Positions 1 through 8,780 of a stretch of 64,000 nucleotides of DNA are shown here, piece after piece. Each line of letters begins with the position of its first letter. The first letter of the stretch is position 1. The position numbers were made by a program, and so were the translations under genes. Source of the DNA: Streptomyces sp. XD-27 (GTDB lineage: Bacteria; Actinomycetota; Actinomycetes; Streptomycetales; Streptomycetaceae); assembly GCF_030553055.1 (NCBI RefSeq), contig NZ_CP130713.1, forward strand, positions 5,084,001-5,148,000, in the 5' to 3' direction. Under the pieces are notes generated by a model that saw only the letters and a program-made list of their open reading frames with translations, searched no databases and had not been told where the DNA came from.

Positions 1-51
1 GCTGAGGTGACGGCGGCAGCCGCCCCCACCACCACCTCAAGGAGACCCGCC

Positions 52-441
52 ATGCGCGTGATCGACTTCGACCACCTCGTCCTGAACGTCGCCGACATCG
101 AGCGCTCCCTGGCCTTCTACTGCGGCCCGCTCGGGCTGGAGCCGGTCCGCGTCGACCAGTGGCGCGCGGGCGAGGTGCCCTTCCCCTCGGTGCGCGTGAG
201 CCCGACGACCATCATCGACCTGATCCAGGGCCCGGACAGCGCGCCGGCCGCCTCCAACGTCGACCACATCTGCCTGGTCGTCGAGCCGCTGGACTGGCAA
301 GAGGTCATCGACTCGGGCGTCTTCACCGTCCTCGACGGCCCCGGCGAGCGCTTCGGCGCCCGCGGCACCGCGCTGTCCCTCTACGTGCGCGACCCGGACG
401 GCAACACCGTCGAACTGCGCTGGTACCCGCAGGACTCCTGA
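52..441 (+). CDS. VOC-family (glyoxalase/bleomycin resistance-like) protein
   Basis: A 129-residue protein made of one vicinal-oxygen-chelate fold. The first beta-alpha module opens with FDHLVLNVADIERSLAFY, and the second begins at NVDHICLVVE and ends with the family closing pattern VRDPDGNTVEL. Candidate metal ligands are the His of FDHLV, the His of VDHIC and the Glu of NTVEL. I chose the ATG at 52 because AAGGAG lies 8 nt upstream and the fold starts at once; an in-frame start at 7 would add 15 low-complexity residues. The substrate cannot be read from sequence: the fold covers dioxygenases, glyoxalases and resistance proteins. It converges on the penicillin-binding protein gene across a hairpin. 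Confidence 0.85.
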   Translation: MRVIDFDHLVLNVADIERSLAFYCGPLGLEPVRVDQWRAGEVPFPSVRVSPTTIIDLIQGPDSAPAASNVDHICLVVEPLDWQEVIDSGVFTVLDGPGERFGARGTALSLYVRDPDGNTVELRWYPQDS

Positions 442-479
442 GCGCGCGTGGGGGCCACGAGGGCGCCCCCCACGCGCGC
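442..479. terminator. Hairpin terminator between convergent genes
   Basis: A 13-bp perfect inverted repeat (442-454 and 467-479, arm GCGCGCGTGGGGG) with a 12-nt loop fills the short gap between the VOC and penicillin-binding protein genes. There is no U tract, as is usual for terminators in high-GC actinobacteria. It could serve both strands. Confidence 0.6.
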
Positions 480-493
480 GGGACGAGCCGGGA

Positions 494-2131
494 TCAGCCC
501 GCCCTGAGCACCTGCGCCACGATCGGTCCCGCCGAGTCGCCGCCATGGCCGCCCGCCGGGACCACGGCCGCCGCCGCGAGGTCGCCGCGGTAGGCCGTGA
601 ACCAGCCGTTCGGCTTCTCCTGGCCGTCGACCTCCGCCGAGCCCGTCTTCGCCCCGATGTCGCCGGGGACGCCCGCCATCGCCTGCGCCGCCGTGCCCGA
701 CATGGCCGTCAGCCGCATCAGGTCGCGCAGTTGCTTCGACGTGGCCGGCTTCAGCGACCGCGGCGCCTTGGCGAGCGTACGGCCGTCGAGCGACGGGGAG
801 ACGAGGTACGGCTGCCGGAAGACGCCGGTACGGGCGGTCGCCGCCACCGACGCCATGTTCAGCGGGTTCATCCGCACCCCGCCCTGGCCGATCAGCGACG
901 CCGCCTTCGGGGCGTCCTTCTGCACCGGCACCGCGCCGTCGAACGTCGGCACCCCCGCCTGCCAGTTGAGGCCGATGCCGAAGACCTCCCGCGCCTCCTT
1001 GGTGAGGGCGTCGTCGGACAGCTTCGGCGCCTGGCTGATGAAGGCGGTGTTGCAGGACCGGGCGAAGCTCTGCTCGAAGGTCCCGCCCTTGATCTCGAAC
1101 TTCTTGTCGTTCTGGAACTTCCAGCCGCCGTAACTGAAGTACTTGGGGCACGGGTGCGGCTTGCCGTACCGCGCGAGGCCCTTGTCGATCAGCAGCGCCG
1201 AGGAGATGACCTTCATCGTGGAGCCGGGCGCGTAGGACCCCTGGAGGGCCGCGTTGAAGCCGTTCGCGGGGGAGTTGGCGATCGCCAGGATCTCGCCCGT
1301 GCTCGGCTTCACCGCCACCACCGACGCCTTGGCGCGCTTGTTGACCGCCTGCTCGGCGACGGTCTGGAGACCGGCGTCGAGCGTGGTCTTCAGCGTGCCC
1401 GGGGTGCCCTTGGAGAGCACCTTGAGGGTCTCGTCGGGCCGCGCCTTTCCGCCCTTGCCCTTCGCGCGCGCGACCCAGGTCTCCACGCCCGCCTTGCCGC
1501 CCGCCTTCTTGCCGTACCGCTCGCGCAGGCCCGCCAGCACGGACTTGAGCGCCGGGTGGTCGGCGGCCCGCAGCTCCTTGCCGTTGCGGTCCAGCGCCTT
1601 GATGGGCGGCGCCTCGGCGGGGCCGGTCTTCAGCGCGTCGCCGGGGCCGAGCTTCGGATGCACCACCGAGGGCCGCCACTTCACCACGGGCCGCCCGCTG
1701 ACCTCCTCGCGTACCACCTCGAGTGCGGAGGAGTACGCCAGCGGGGCCCGCTGTCCGGCGTACGAGATCTGGGCGTTGACCGTGAACGGCACGGACGCGC
1801 CGGTGCCGCGGCCCGCCTTGAGCGCCAGCCTCGCCACATGGGCGTCCCTGCGGAAGGAGGCGAGCGCGGCGGTGGCGCCCTCGGTGTCGTCGGTCAGGCC
1901 CGCGGCCTTCGCCGTGTCGCCCGCCGCCCACGCGGCGAGGAAGTCACCAGCGGTCGCCTTCACCTCGGCCGCGCTCGGCGGACCGGTCCTGACCTGCTCC
2001 GCGGCCGGCTTCTCGTCCGCCCCACCGGTGTCCTTCGACCCGGACGCGGCCGAGCCGCCCCCGCACCCGGCGGTCCCGATGAGCACGGCGAACACTCCGC
2101 CGACGACCGCGGCCCTGGCGCCACTCCGCAT
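494..2131 (-). CDS. Penicillin-binding transpeptidase with NTF2-like N-terminal domain (lipoprotein)
   Basis: A 545-residue class B-type D,D-transpeptidase predicted to sit on the outer face of the membrane and cross-link peptidoglycan. It begins with a lipoprotein signal whose lipobox TAGC ends at Cys23. An NTF2-like (MecA-N type) domain follows, at about residues 55-165, and then the transpeptidase domain. All three catalytic motifs are visible: STMK with the nucleophile Ser304, SCN at 359-361, and KTG at 495-497. The ATG at 2131 is preferred to an in-frame TTG at 2155 because it puts the signal peptide at the N-terminus and has a G-rich ribosome site. It lies about 100 bp downstream of the mannosyltransferase gene in the same direction. 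Confidence 0.9.
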   Translation of the reverse strand: MRSGARAAVVGGVFAVLIGTAGCGGGSAASGSKDTGGADEKPAAEQVRTGPPSAAEVKATAGDFLAAWAAGDTAKAAGLTDDTEGATAALASFRRDAHVARLALKAGRGTGASVPFTVNAQISYAGQRAPLAYSSALEVVREEVSGRPVVKWRPSVVHPKLGPGDALKTGPAEAPPIKALDRNGKELRAADHPALKSVLAGLRERYGKKAGGKAGVETWVARAKGKGGKARPDETLKVLSKGTPGTLKTTLDAGLQTVAEQAVNKRAKASVVAVKPSTGEILAIANSPANGFNAALQGSYAPGSTMKVISSALLIDKGLARYGKPHPCPKYFSYGGWKFQNDKKFEIKGGTFEQSFARSCNTAFISQAPKLSDDALTKEAREVFGIGLNWQAGVPTFDGAVPVQKDAPKAASLIGQGGVRMNPLNMASVAATARTGVFRQPYLVSPSLDGRTLAKAPRSLKPATSKQLRDLMRLTAMSGTAAQAMAGVPGDIGAKTGSAEVDGQEKPNGWFTAYRGDLAAAAVVPAGGHGGDSAGPIVAQVLRAG

Positions 2132-2234
2132 GCGAGAACCCCCACAGTTCCTCAAAGCCCTTCATCACCTGACGAAGGGCGCGGTGCGCGCACCCTACCG
2201 AGAAACACCCCGGCGGTCAGATCCGGCACTCGGA

Positions 2235-4004
2235 TCAGATCCAGGTATCCAGCCACATCCGGCCGCGCCAGTCCTCGACCGGGATCGTCTGACCTGTGTA
2301 GATCGGGAAGAAGTAGATGAAGTTCCACAGGATGAGCAGCACCAGGGTGCCCGCGCCGACCGCGCCCACCGCCCGCCGGGTCTCCGTGGCCCCCGGCGGT
2401 CCGAGCAGCGCGCCGACCAGCATCGCCACCGCCAGGCACAGGAACGGGACGAACACCACCGCGTAGAAGTTGAAGATCGTGCGGTCCTGGTACAGGAACC
2501 ACGGCAGATACCCGGCCGCGACCCCGCACAGGATCGCCCCGGCCCGCCAGTCGCGCCGCAGCGCCCAGCGGAAGAGCAGGTACACCAGCGCGCAGCACGC
2601 CGCCCACCACAGCAGCGGGGTGCCCAGCGCCAGCACCTCGCGGGCGCACTTCTCCGTCTCGCTCGCCGGGCAGCCCGACTCGCCCGGCTTCGGCGACTCG
2701 TAGAAGTAGGAGACCGGGCGGGACTGCACCAGCCAGCTCCACGGGTTGGACTGGTAGATGTGCGGGTCGTCCAGGCCCACGTGGAACTTGTAGACCTCGG
2801 TCTCGTAGTGCCACAGGCTGCGCAGCGGGTTGAGCAGCCAGGCGAACGGGCCGTTGTCGCTGTAGCCGCCGCCGCCCGGCTTCGGGGACTCCGCCCAGTG
2901 CCGGAAGTAGCCGCTGTGCTGCCATCCCTTCTGGTCCGAGTAGGTGCCGCTGTTGGCGAACCAGCCGGTCCAGGAGGCGATGTACACCGCGATCGCCACC
3001 GGCACGGTGGACGCGAACGCCCACGGCAGGTCCCGCCGGGCCACGGCCCGGTACGTGTGCCGGGCGCCCGCCACGCGCCGGGCGCCGACGTCCCACGCCA
3101 CGGTCATCAGGCCGAACGCGGCCAGCACGTACAGGCCGTTCCACTTCGTCGCGCAGGCCAGGCCCAGGCAGACGCCGGCCCCGATCCGCCACGGCCGCAA
3201 GCCCAGCCGCAGCCGTTCGGCGACCGCCGCGTCCGGGCGCGCGTACCCGTCCGGGCCCACCGGCAGCGCGTCCGCCAGCCGGGCCCGCGCCGTGTCGCGG
3301 TCGACCAGCAGGCAGCCGAAGGCGGCGACGATGAAGAACATCAGCACCAGGTCGAGCAGCGCGGTGCGGCTCATCACGAAGTGCAGGCCGTCCACGGCGA
3401 GCAGCACCCCGGCCACGCAGCCCAGGAACGTCGAGCGGAACAGCCGCCGTCCGATCCGGCAGATCATCAGCACCGACAGGGTGCCGAGCAGGGCGACCAT
3501 GAAGCGCCAGCCGAAGGGCTCCATGCCGAAGAGCTTCTCGCCGATGCCGATGACCCACTTGCCGACCGGCGGATGCACCACGTACGCGGGCGAGTCGCTG
3601 GTCGGAATCGTGCCGTCCAGGATCCGGTCGTTGGCGTCCTTGGGCCAGTTGGTCTCGTAGCCGAACTCCAGCAGCGACCAGGCGTCCTTGGCGTAGTACG
3701 TCTCGTCGAATATCACGTCGTCCGGGCTGCCCAGGCGCCAGAAGCGCAGCAGCCCGGCGAAGAGCGCGACGAGCAGCGGGCCGATCCAGCCGATCCACCG
3801 CGCCATCCGGGCCGCCGCGGCGGGGCCGACGCCGAGCAGGGCGAACAGCCGCACGTCGGGCTCCGCGTACGGCGGCACCAGCCGGTCGCGGACGTCGGTG
3901 TGCGGCCGCCCGACATAGCCGAAGCGGCGCAGCCGGCGCTGCCAGGGAGGCGGTGCGGCGGCGGGTCGGCCGCGCTGGGCCCGGGGCGCGGTGTCACTGG
4001 TCAC
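2235..4004 (-). CDS. pmt: Dolichyl-phosphate-mannose--protein mannosyltransferase (GT39)
   Basis: A 589-residue polytopic membrane enzyme that transfers mannose from polyprenyl-phosphate mannose to Ser/Thr of exported proteins. In Streptomyces this modifies secreted and lipoproteins and serves as a phage receptor pathway. Residues 60-110 hold the first membrane span followed by the catalytic extracytoplasmic loop, with the acidic pair in IFDETYYAKDAW. Many hydrophobic spans and a four-helix C-terminal PMT module follow. The GTG at 4004 is chosen because the protein MTSDTAPRAQ matches the family; the frame stays open upstream but into non-homologous sequence. TACGAT at 4011-4016 lies 6 nt before the start, suggesting a leaderless mRNA. 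It is divergent from rsmI. Confidence 0.92.
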   Translation of the reverse strand: MTSDTAPRAQRGRPAAAPPPWQRRLRRFGYVGRPHTDVRDRLVPPYAEPDVRLFALLGVGPAAAARMARWIGWIGPLLVALFAGLLRFWRLGSPDDVIFDETYYAKDAWSLLEFGYETNWPKDANDRILDGTIPTSDSPAYVVHPPVGKWVIGIGEKLFGMEPFGWRFMVALLGTLSVLMICRIGRRLFRSTFLGCVAGVLLAVDGLHFVMSRTALLDLVLMFFIVAAFGCLLVDRDTARARLADALPVGPDGYARPDAAVAERLRLGLRPWRIGAGVCLGLACATKWNGLYVLAAFGLMTVAWDVGARRVAGARHTYRAVARRDLPWAFASTVPVAIAVYIASWTGWFANSGTYSDQKGWQHSGYFRHWAESPKPGGGGYSDNGPFAWLLNPLRSLWHYETEVYKFHVGLDDPHIYQSNPWSWLVQSRPVSYFYESPKPGESGCPASETEKCAREVLALGTPLLWWAACCALVYLLFRWALRRDWRAGAILCGVAAGYLPWFLYQDRTIFNFYAVVFVPFLCLAVAMLVGALLGPPGATETRRAVGAVGAGTLVLLILWNFIYFFPIYTGQTIPVEDWRGRMWLDTWI

Positions 4005-4010
4005 CGCGCC

Positions 4011-4016
4011 ATCGTA
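4011..4016 (-). promoter_or_regulatory. -10 box of a putative leaderless pmt promoter
   Basis: On the minus strand TACGAT ends 6 nt before the GTG start of pmt, and no Shine-Dalgarno sequence lies between them. Transcription would start at or next to the start codon. No good -35 is visible. Confidence 0.4.
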
Positions 4017-4104
4017 GGGAACGCGCCTGTGCCGGCGCCCCGCACGGCCCGCGGCCGCCCGTCCGGGTGGCGGGCGGACGCCGCGGCCCTGGGAGGATGG
4101 AGGC

Positions 4105-4950
4105 GTGACAGGAACGCTCGTACTGGCAGGCACCCCCATCGGCGAGATCGCGGACGCGCCCCCGCGGCTGGCCGCGGAACTCGCGGCGGCGGACGTGATC
4201 GCCGCCGAGGACACCCGGCGGCTGCGGCGCCTGACCCAGGCGCTCCAGGTGCAGCCGGCCGGGCGGGTCGTCTCGTACTTCGAGGGCAACGAGTCCGCCC
4301 GCACCCCCGAGCTGGTCGAGGCCCTGGCCGGCGGCGCGCGGGTGCTGCTGGTCACCGACGCGGGCATGCCGTCGGTGTCCGACCCCGGCTACCGGCTGGT
4401 GGCCGCCGCCGTCGAGCGGGACATCCCGGTCACGGCCGTGCCCGGCCCGTCCGCCGTGCTCACCGCGCTCGCTGTCTCCGGGCTGCCGGTGGACCGCTTC
4501 TGCTTCGAGGGCTTTCTGCCGCGCAAGGCGGGCGAGCGGCTGGGGCGGCTGCGCGAGGTGGCCGACGAGCGCCGCACGCTCGTGTACTTCGAGGCCCCGC
4601 ACCGGCTGGACGCCACGCTCGCCGCGATGGCGGAGGCATTCGGCGCCGACCGGCGCGCCGCCGTGTGCCGCGAGCTGACCAAGACGTACGAGGAGGTCCG
4701 GCGCGGCCCGCTGGCCGAGCTGGCGGCGTGGGCGGCCGAGGGCGTACGCGGCGAGATCACGATCGTCGTCGAGGGCGCCCCCGAGCGGGCCGCGCCCGCC
4801 CTGGACGCCGCCGAGCTGGCCCGTCGGGTCGCGGTCCGCGAGGAGGCCGGGGAGCGCCGCAAGGAGGCGATCGCCGTGGTGGCGCAGGAGGCCGGGCTGC
4901 CCAAGCGCGAGGTGTTCGACGCGGTGGTGGCGGCGAAGAACGCACCGTGA
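4105..4950 (+). CDS. rsmI: 16S rRNA (cytidine(1402)-2'-O)-methyltransferase
   Basis: A 281-residue tetrapyrrole-methylase-fold enzyme that uses SAM to 2'-O-methylate C1402 in the decoding centre of 16S rRNA. The N-terminus LVLAGTPIGEIADAPPR and the motif AAEDTRR near residues 33-39 are RsmI signatures. TDAGMPSVSDPGYRLV and the SAM loop AVPGPSAVLTALAVSGLP follow, and EAPHRLDATL closes the catalytic core. The length fits the family. It starts at GTG 4105 after GGAGGATGGAGGC. It is divergent from pmt across a 100-bp gap, a pairing I recall from Streptomyces. No oddities. Confidence 0.96.
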   Translation: MTGTLVLAGTPIGEIADAPPRLAAELAAADVIAAEDTRRLRRLTQALQVQPAGRVVSYFEGNESARTPELVEALAGGARVLLVTDAGMPSVSDPGYRLVAAAVERDIPVTAVPGPSAVLTALAVSGLPVDRFCFEGFLPRKAGERLGRLREVADERRTLVYFEAPHRLDATLAAMAEAFGADRRAAVCRELTKTYEEVRRGPLAELAAWAAEGVRGEITIVVEGAPERAAPALDAAELARRVAVREEAGERRKEAIAVVAQEAGLPKREVFDAVVAAKNAP

Positions 4951-5133
4951 GCGAGCATGCGTTCGACAGCCCCACGAGGAGGTAAAGCGACTATCGTGAA
5001 AGGCAAAGCTTAGGCCGCGCACCCCGGGCGTTTCGGCATCACGCCGCCAAATCTGCCCCAAGGAGCGGGCAGGGCTGCTGCGGTCCCGTCGGGAAAGGCG
5101 TCCACTGGAGGTGGGACGTTCAATCCCGGACGA

Positions 5134-5150
5134 CTTGTCCTGCGGACAAG
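5134..5150 (+). promoter_or_regulatory. Hairpin directly against the Shine-Dalgarno site of the zinc-ribbon gene
   Basis: CTTGTCC-TGC-GGACAAG is a perfect 7-bp stem with a 3-nt loop. It ends at 5150, where the ribosome site GAGGAG begins, 14 nt before the ATG at 5164. A structure touching the ribosome site could modulate initiation, or the inverted repeat could be a protein-binding site. The rest of the 213-bp gap between rsmI and this gene shows nothing recognisable. Confidence 0.4.
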
Positions 5151-5163
5151 AGGAGCTGCTGCC

Positions 5164-5615
5164 ATGAGCGAGACCACGCGTACCCCGGCGCCGCGAGCGG
5201 TGCCCACCGAACCGTCCACACCACGCTGCCCCCGACGGCCCGCGAGGTCGTCCATGAGGCGTACGCCTTCGCCTGCATGCGCTGCGGGCACGGCTGGGAG
5301 CAGGCGTACGAGATAGAGCACCACGTGGACGCGGAGGGCCGCCCCTTCGTGGTGTACCTGGCCGGGGGCAAGCGCGTGCCGTCCCCGCTGACCCGCCCCA
5401 ACTGCACCAACTGCGGCGGCCACGTCGTCCGGATCATGCGGTCGGGCCAGGTCAGGTCGTTCGCCGGGCGGGACCGCCAGCCGCCGGCCGGGCCGCTGGT
5501 GCCGGCCCAGGACCTGGTGACCACGGAGGCGAGCGCCGACGCCCCCGCCGCGACGGGCCGCCACTGGCACCTGTCGGACCTGCTGCACCCGTTCCGCAAC
5601 CGCCACCGCGAATGA
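5164..5615 (+). CDS. Small zinc-ribbon protein, coding frame interrupted
   Basis: Unrecognised protein of about 150 residues with a zinc-binding pair: CMRC, then CTNC about 40 residues later. The ATG at 5164 sits behind GAGGAG and reads MSETTRTPAPRAVPTEPST, but that frame soon runs out of sense and stops. The continuation AREVVHEAYAFACMRCGHGW is in the frame one base earlier and has no start of its own before the ATG at 5277, which would cut off the first Cys. Inserting one C in the CCCCC run at 5232-5237 restores one frame. A sequencing error is more likely than decay. No function is assigned. It is followed by tatD. Confidence 0.6.
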
Positions 5616-5635
5616 GCCGCCGCGGGCGCGGTCCC

Positions 5636-5641
5636 TAGAAT
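5636..5641 (+). promoter_or_regulatory. -10 box of a putative leaderless tatD promoter
   Basis: TAGAAT, close to the consensus TATAAT, ends 7 nt before the tatD ATG, and no Shine-Dalgarno sequence is present. This is the standard geometry of a leaderless actinobacterial promoter. Confidence 0.5.
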
Positions 5642-5648
5642 CGCGCCC

Positions 5649-6536
5649 ATGAGCTCGAACGACACCCCGCCACCGCTCCCGGAGCCGCTCCGGGTGCCGG
5701 TGGCGGACTCGCACACCCACCTCGACATGCAAGCCGGAACGGTCGAGGAGGCCCTGGCCAAGGCCGCCTCCGTCGGCGTGACGACCGTCGTCCAGGTGGG
5801 GTGCGACGTCGCGGGCTCGCGCTGGGCGGCGGAAACGGCCGCCGCCTGGGAGAACGTGTGGGCCGCGGTGGCCCTGCATCCCAACGAGGCGCCCCGGATC
5901 GTGCACGGGGACCCGGCGGGCACGCCCCGGCAGGGGCCGCGCGAGCCGGGCGGCGAGGCCGCCCTGGACGCCGCCCTCGCCGAGATCGACGCCCTCGCCG
6001 CGCTGCCGCACGTACGCGCCGTCGGCGAGACCGGTCTGGACTTCTTCCGCACCGGCCCGGAGGGCGTGGCCGCGCAGGAGCTCTCCTTCCGCCGCCACAT
6101 CGACATCGCCAAGCGGCACGGCAAGGCCCTGGTCATCCACGACCGGGAGGCCCACGACGACGTGCTGCGCGTGCTGGCGGAGGAGGGCGCGCCCGACGCC
6201 GTGGTCTTCCACTGCTACTCCGGCGACGCCGCGATGGCCCGAATCTGCGCCGACCGCGGCTACTACATGTCCTTCGCGGGCAACGTGACGTTCAAAAACG
6301 CCCAGCCGCTGCGCGACGCGCTCGCCGCCGCCCCGCCGGAGCTGGTCCTGGTCGAGACGGACGCGCCGTTCCTGACCCCGGCCCCGTTCCGGGGGCGGCC
6401 CAACGCGCCGTATCTCATCCCGGTCACGCTGCGGGCGATGGCCGAGCTGAAGGGGATGGAGGAGGACGCGCTCGCCGCGGCGGTCGCGCGGAACACGGCG
6501 CGCGCGTTCGGATACGAGGCCGCCGCCCCTGCGTAG
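5649..6536 (+). CDS. tatD: TatD-family metal-dependent hydrolase/DNase
   Basis: A 295-residue TIM-barrel amidohydrolase-type nuclease. The N-terminal metal pair is in ADSHTHLDMQ, the glutamate ligand in VGETGLDFF, a His in VIHDREAHDD, the next in VFHCYSGDA, and the closing Asp in ETDAPFLTPAPFRG. All expected ligands are present. TatD proteins are Mg-dependent 3'-5' exonucleases or endonucleases acting in DNA repair and DNA turnover. The length is a little above the usual 260 because of a short acidic/Gly-rich insertion near residues 90-110. It is separated by 130 bp from rpfB. Confidence 0.94.
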   Translation: MSSNDTPPPLPEPLRVPVADSHTHLDMQAGTVEEALAKAASVGVTTVVQVGCDVAGSRWAAETAAAWENVWAAVALHPNEAPRIVHGDPAGTPRQGPREPGGEAALDAALAEIDALAALPHVRAVGETGLDFFRTGPEGVAAQELSFRRHIDIAKRHGKALVIHDREAHDDVLRVLAEEGAPDAVVFHCYSGDAAMARICADRGYYMSFAGNVTFKNAQPLRDALAAAPPELVLVETDAPFLTPAPFRGRPNAPYLIPVTLRAMAELKGMEEDALAAAVARNTARAFGYEAAAPA

Positions 6537-6596
6537 CGACGGTGCCATCGGACAGACGTATCAACGGTGGCGTTAACCCAGCGTAGTGACAGCACT

Positions 6597-6626
6597 TTGG
6601 AGCGTCACCCCGCGTGCCGCTAGAGT
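6597..6626 (+). promoter_or_regulatory. Possible rpfB promoter
   Basis: TTGGAG (6597-6602) and TAGAGT (6621-6626) are separated by 18 bp, a fair match to a housekeeping sigma-70-type promoter, about 40 bp before the proposed rpfB start. The intergenic region holds no obvious riboswitch. Confidence 0.3.
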
Positions 6627-6666
6627 CCCGGCCCCCAGTACCGCCCGGACCCCGTGGAGTGTCGTC

Positions 6667-7887
6667 TTGAGAGAGCCGCAGACCGGCCAGGCGTGGGCCA
6701 GCCCCGCGCGGGACGGCAGACGGGCGGGCGGCGGCGGTCGCCACGCCGCCCCCGTGGCCCGCTGCGCAGCGCGCGGCGCCCATGCCGCCGGGCGGCGCCA
6801 GCCGCCCGGCCGCCTGCTGCCCCAGGCCCTGGTCGTCGCCGCGCTCGCGGGCGGCACCTCCGCCTTCGTCACGCAGGACAGGGCCGTCACGCTGGACGTC
6901 GACGGCACCAGGCGGACCCTGCACACCTACGCCGACGACGTCGCCGAGCTGCTGACGGAGGAGGGCCTCGCGGTCGGCGCGCACGACGTCGTCGAACCGG
7001 GTCCGGCCCGGCCGCTCGCCGGCGGTGACGAGGTCGTCCTGCGCCACGGCCGCCCGCTCACCCTCACCCTCGACGGCGAGCGCCGCCGCGTGTGGACCAC
7101 GGCCCGCACCGTGGCGGAGGCGCTGGACGAGCTCGGCGTCCGGGTGGCCGGCGCGTATCTGTCGCTCCCGCGGGAGACGCCCGTGCCCCGCCACGGCCTG
7201 ACGTTCGCCGTCCGCACCGCCCGGCGCGTCACCTTCATGGCGGACGGGCGCGAGCACACCGTCGTGACCAACGCGGCCACCGTCCGGGACGCGGTCCGGG
7301 AGGCGGGGCTGACCCTGCACGGCGAGGACACCACCTCCGTACCCGGCGACAGCTTTCCCCGCGACGGGCAGACCGTCTCGGTCCTGCGGATCACCGGAAC
7401 CACCGAGTACCGCGAGGTCGCCGTGCCGTTCCGCACCGTGCGGCGGCCGGACCCGACGGTCTTCCGGGGCACCGAGGTGGTGACGCGCACCGGCGCGCCG
7501 GGTGTCGAGCGGATCGCGTACGAGGTGCGGACGGTCAACGGCGTACGGCAGCGGCCCCGCCGCACCGGGACCGAGACGCTGCGGTCCCCCGTGGACCGGG
7601 TCGTGCGGTTCGGCACCCGCCCGCTGCCGACCTCGGTCGCGGGCGCCGACGGGCTGGACTGGGACGCGATGGCCCGCTGCGAGTCGGGCGGCCGCCCCGA
7701 CGCGGTCGACGCGTCGGGCACGTACGGCGGGTTGTACCAGCTCGACGCGCACACCTGGCGCGACCTGGGCGGGCAGGGCCGCCCGCAGGACGCGCCCGCG
7801 GCCGAGCAGACGTACCGGGCCAAGAAGCTGTACGTGCAGCGGGGGGCGAGCCCCTGGCCGGGTTGCGGCCGTAAACTTCACCGGTGA
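6667..7887 (+). CDS. rpfB: Resuscitation-promoting factor (DUF348-G5-transglycosylase)
   Basis: A cell-wall muralytic enzyme of about 406 residues. A basic, Gly-rich cytoplasmic tail leads to one membrane span near [19 protein letters not shown]. Three DUF348 repeats follow, beginning VTLDVDG, LTLTLDG and VTFMADG, then a G5 domain ([18 protein letters not shown]) and a C-terminal lysozyme-like domain with the catalytic Glu in [20 protein letters not shown]. It cleaves glycan strands during spore germination and outgrowth. I chose TTG 6667 because GTGGAG lies 7-8 nt upstream; an in-frame start at 6586 would add 27 residues. The N-terminal tail is shorter than in the S. coelicolor protein as I remember it. 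The stop overlaps rsmA by 4 bp. Confidence 0.9.
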   Translation: MREPQTGQAWASPARDGRRAGGGGRHAAPVARCAARGAHAAGRRQPPGRLLPQALVVAALAGGTSAFVTQDRAVTLDVDGTRRTLHTYADDVAELLTEEGLAVGAHDVVEPGPARPLAGGDEVVLRHGRPLTLTLDGERRRVWTTARTVAEALDELGVRVAGAYLSLPRETPVPRHGLTFAVRTARRVTFMADGREHTVVTNAATVRDAVREAGLTLHGEDTTSVPGDSFPRDGQTVSVLRITGTTEYREVAVPFRTVRRPDPTVFRGTEVVTRTGAPGVERIAYEVRTVNGVRQRPRRTGTETLRSPVDRVVRFGTRPLPTSVAGADGLDWDAMARCESGGRPDAVDASGTYGGLYQLDAHTWRDLGGQGRPQDAPAAEQTYRAKKLYVQRGASPWPGCGRKLHR

Positions 7888-8780
7888 GCTCCGCCGATCC
7901 GCACCCCCACGGCCCCGACGTCCTGCTGGGCGCCGCCGACATCCGCCAGCTGGCCGCGACGCTGGGCGTACGCCCCACCAAGCAGCGCGGCCAGAACTTC
8001 GTCATCGACGCCAACACCGTCCGCCGGATCGTCCGGACCGCGGACGTGCGGCCCGACGACGTCGTCGTCGAGGTCGGGCCGGGCCTCGGCTCGCTGACGC
8101 TGGCACTGCTGGAGGCCGCGGACCGGGTGATCGCCGTGGAGATCGACGACGTGCTGGCGGCCGCGCTGCCCGGCACGGTCGCGGCCCGGCTGCCCGAGCG
8201 CGCCGACCGCTTCGCGCTGGTGCACACCGACGCCATGCACGTGGCTGAACTGCCCGGCCCGCCGCCGACCGCGCTGGTGGCCAACCTGCCGTACAACGTC
8301 GCGGTGCCCGTGCTGCTGCACATGCTGGCGACGTTCCCGACCATCGACCGCACGCTGGTGATGGTGCAGTCGGAGGTCGCCGACCGGCTGGCCGCCCGCC
8401 CCGGTTCGAAGGTGTACGGCGTGCCGTCGGTGAAGGCCGCCTGGTACGCCGAGGTCAAGCGCGCGGGCGCGATCGGCCGCAATGTCTTCTGGCCCGCCCC
8501 GAACGTCGACTCCGGCCTCGTCTCGCTCGTCCGCCGCACCGAGCCGCTGCCGACGACCGCCACGAAGGAGCAGGTCTTCGCGGTCGTCGACGCGGCGTTC
8601 GCCCAGCGCCGCAAGACCCTGCGCGCCGCCCTCGCGGGCTGGGCGGGCTCGGCCGCGGCGGCCGAGACGGTCCTGGTCGCCGCGGGCATCTCGCCGCAGG
8701 CGCGCGGCGAGGCCCTGGACGTCGAGCAGTTCGCGGCGATCGCCGAGGCGAGGCAGAAGATCCAGGGAGCGGGAGTATGA
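7884..8780 (+). CDS. rsmA: 16S rRNA (adenine(1518)-N(6)/adenine(1519)-N(6))-dimethyltransferase
   Basis: A 298-residue KsgA-type SAM methyltransferase that dimethylates A1518 and A1519 in helix 45 of 16S r[21 protein letters not shown] is the family N-terminal motif. SAM motif I is [15 protein letters not shown], the acidic motif II is AVEIDDVLA, and the catalytic NLPY is in [14 protein letters not shown]. The C-terminal [12 protein letters not shown] helix is also typical. GTG 7884 overlaps the rpfB stop (GTGA), and its own stop overlaps ispE, so the three genes are translationally coupled. The rpfB-ksgA-ispE order is a standard actinobacterial operon. Confidence 0.97.
   Translation: MSSADPHPHGPDVLLGAADIRQLAATLGVRPTKQRGQNFVIDANTVRRIVRTADVRPDDVVVEVGPGLGSLTLALLEAADRVIAVEIDDVLAAALPGTVAARLPERADRFALVHTDAMHVAELPGPPPTALVANLPYNVAVPVLLHMLATFPTIDRTLVMVQSEVADRLAARPGSKVYGVPSVKAAWYAEVKRAGAIGRNVFWPAPNVDSGLVSLVRRTEPLPTTATKEQVFAVVDAAFAQRRKTLRAALAGWAGSAAAAETVLVAAGISPQARGEALDVEQFAAIAEARQKIQGAGV

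Noticed and set aside
5277..5615. Starting the zinc-ribbon gene at ATG 5277
   Set aside because: It would remove the first zinc-ligand Cys and the AREVVHEAYAFA segment, and it has no ribosome site; the 5164 start with a frame error is better.
6537..6666. Riboswitch upstream of rpfB
   Set aside because: A c-di-AMP riboswitch is known for rpfA-type genes, but this 130-bp gap is too short and shows none of the expected conserved stems.
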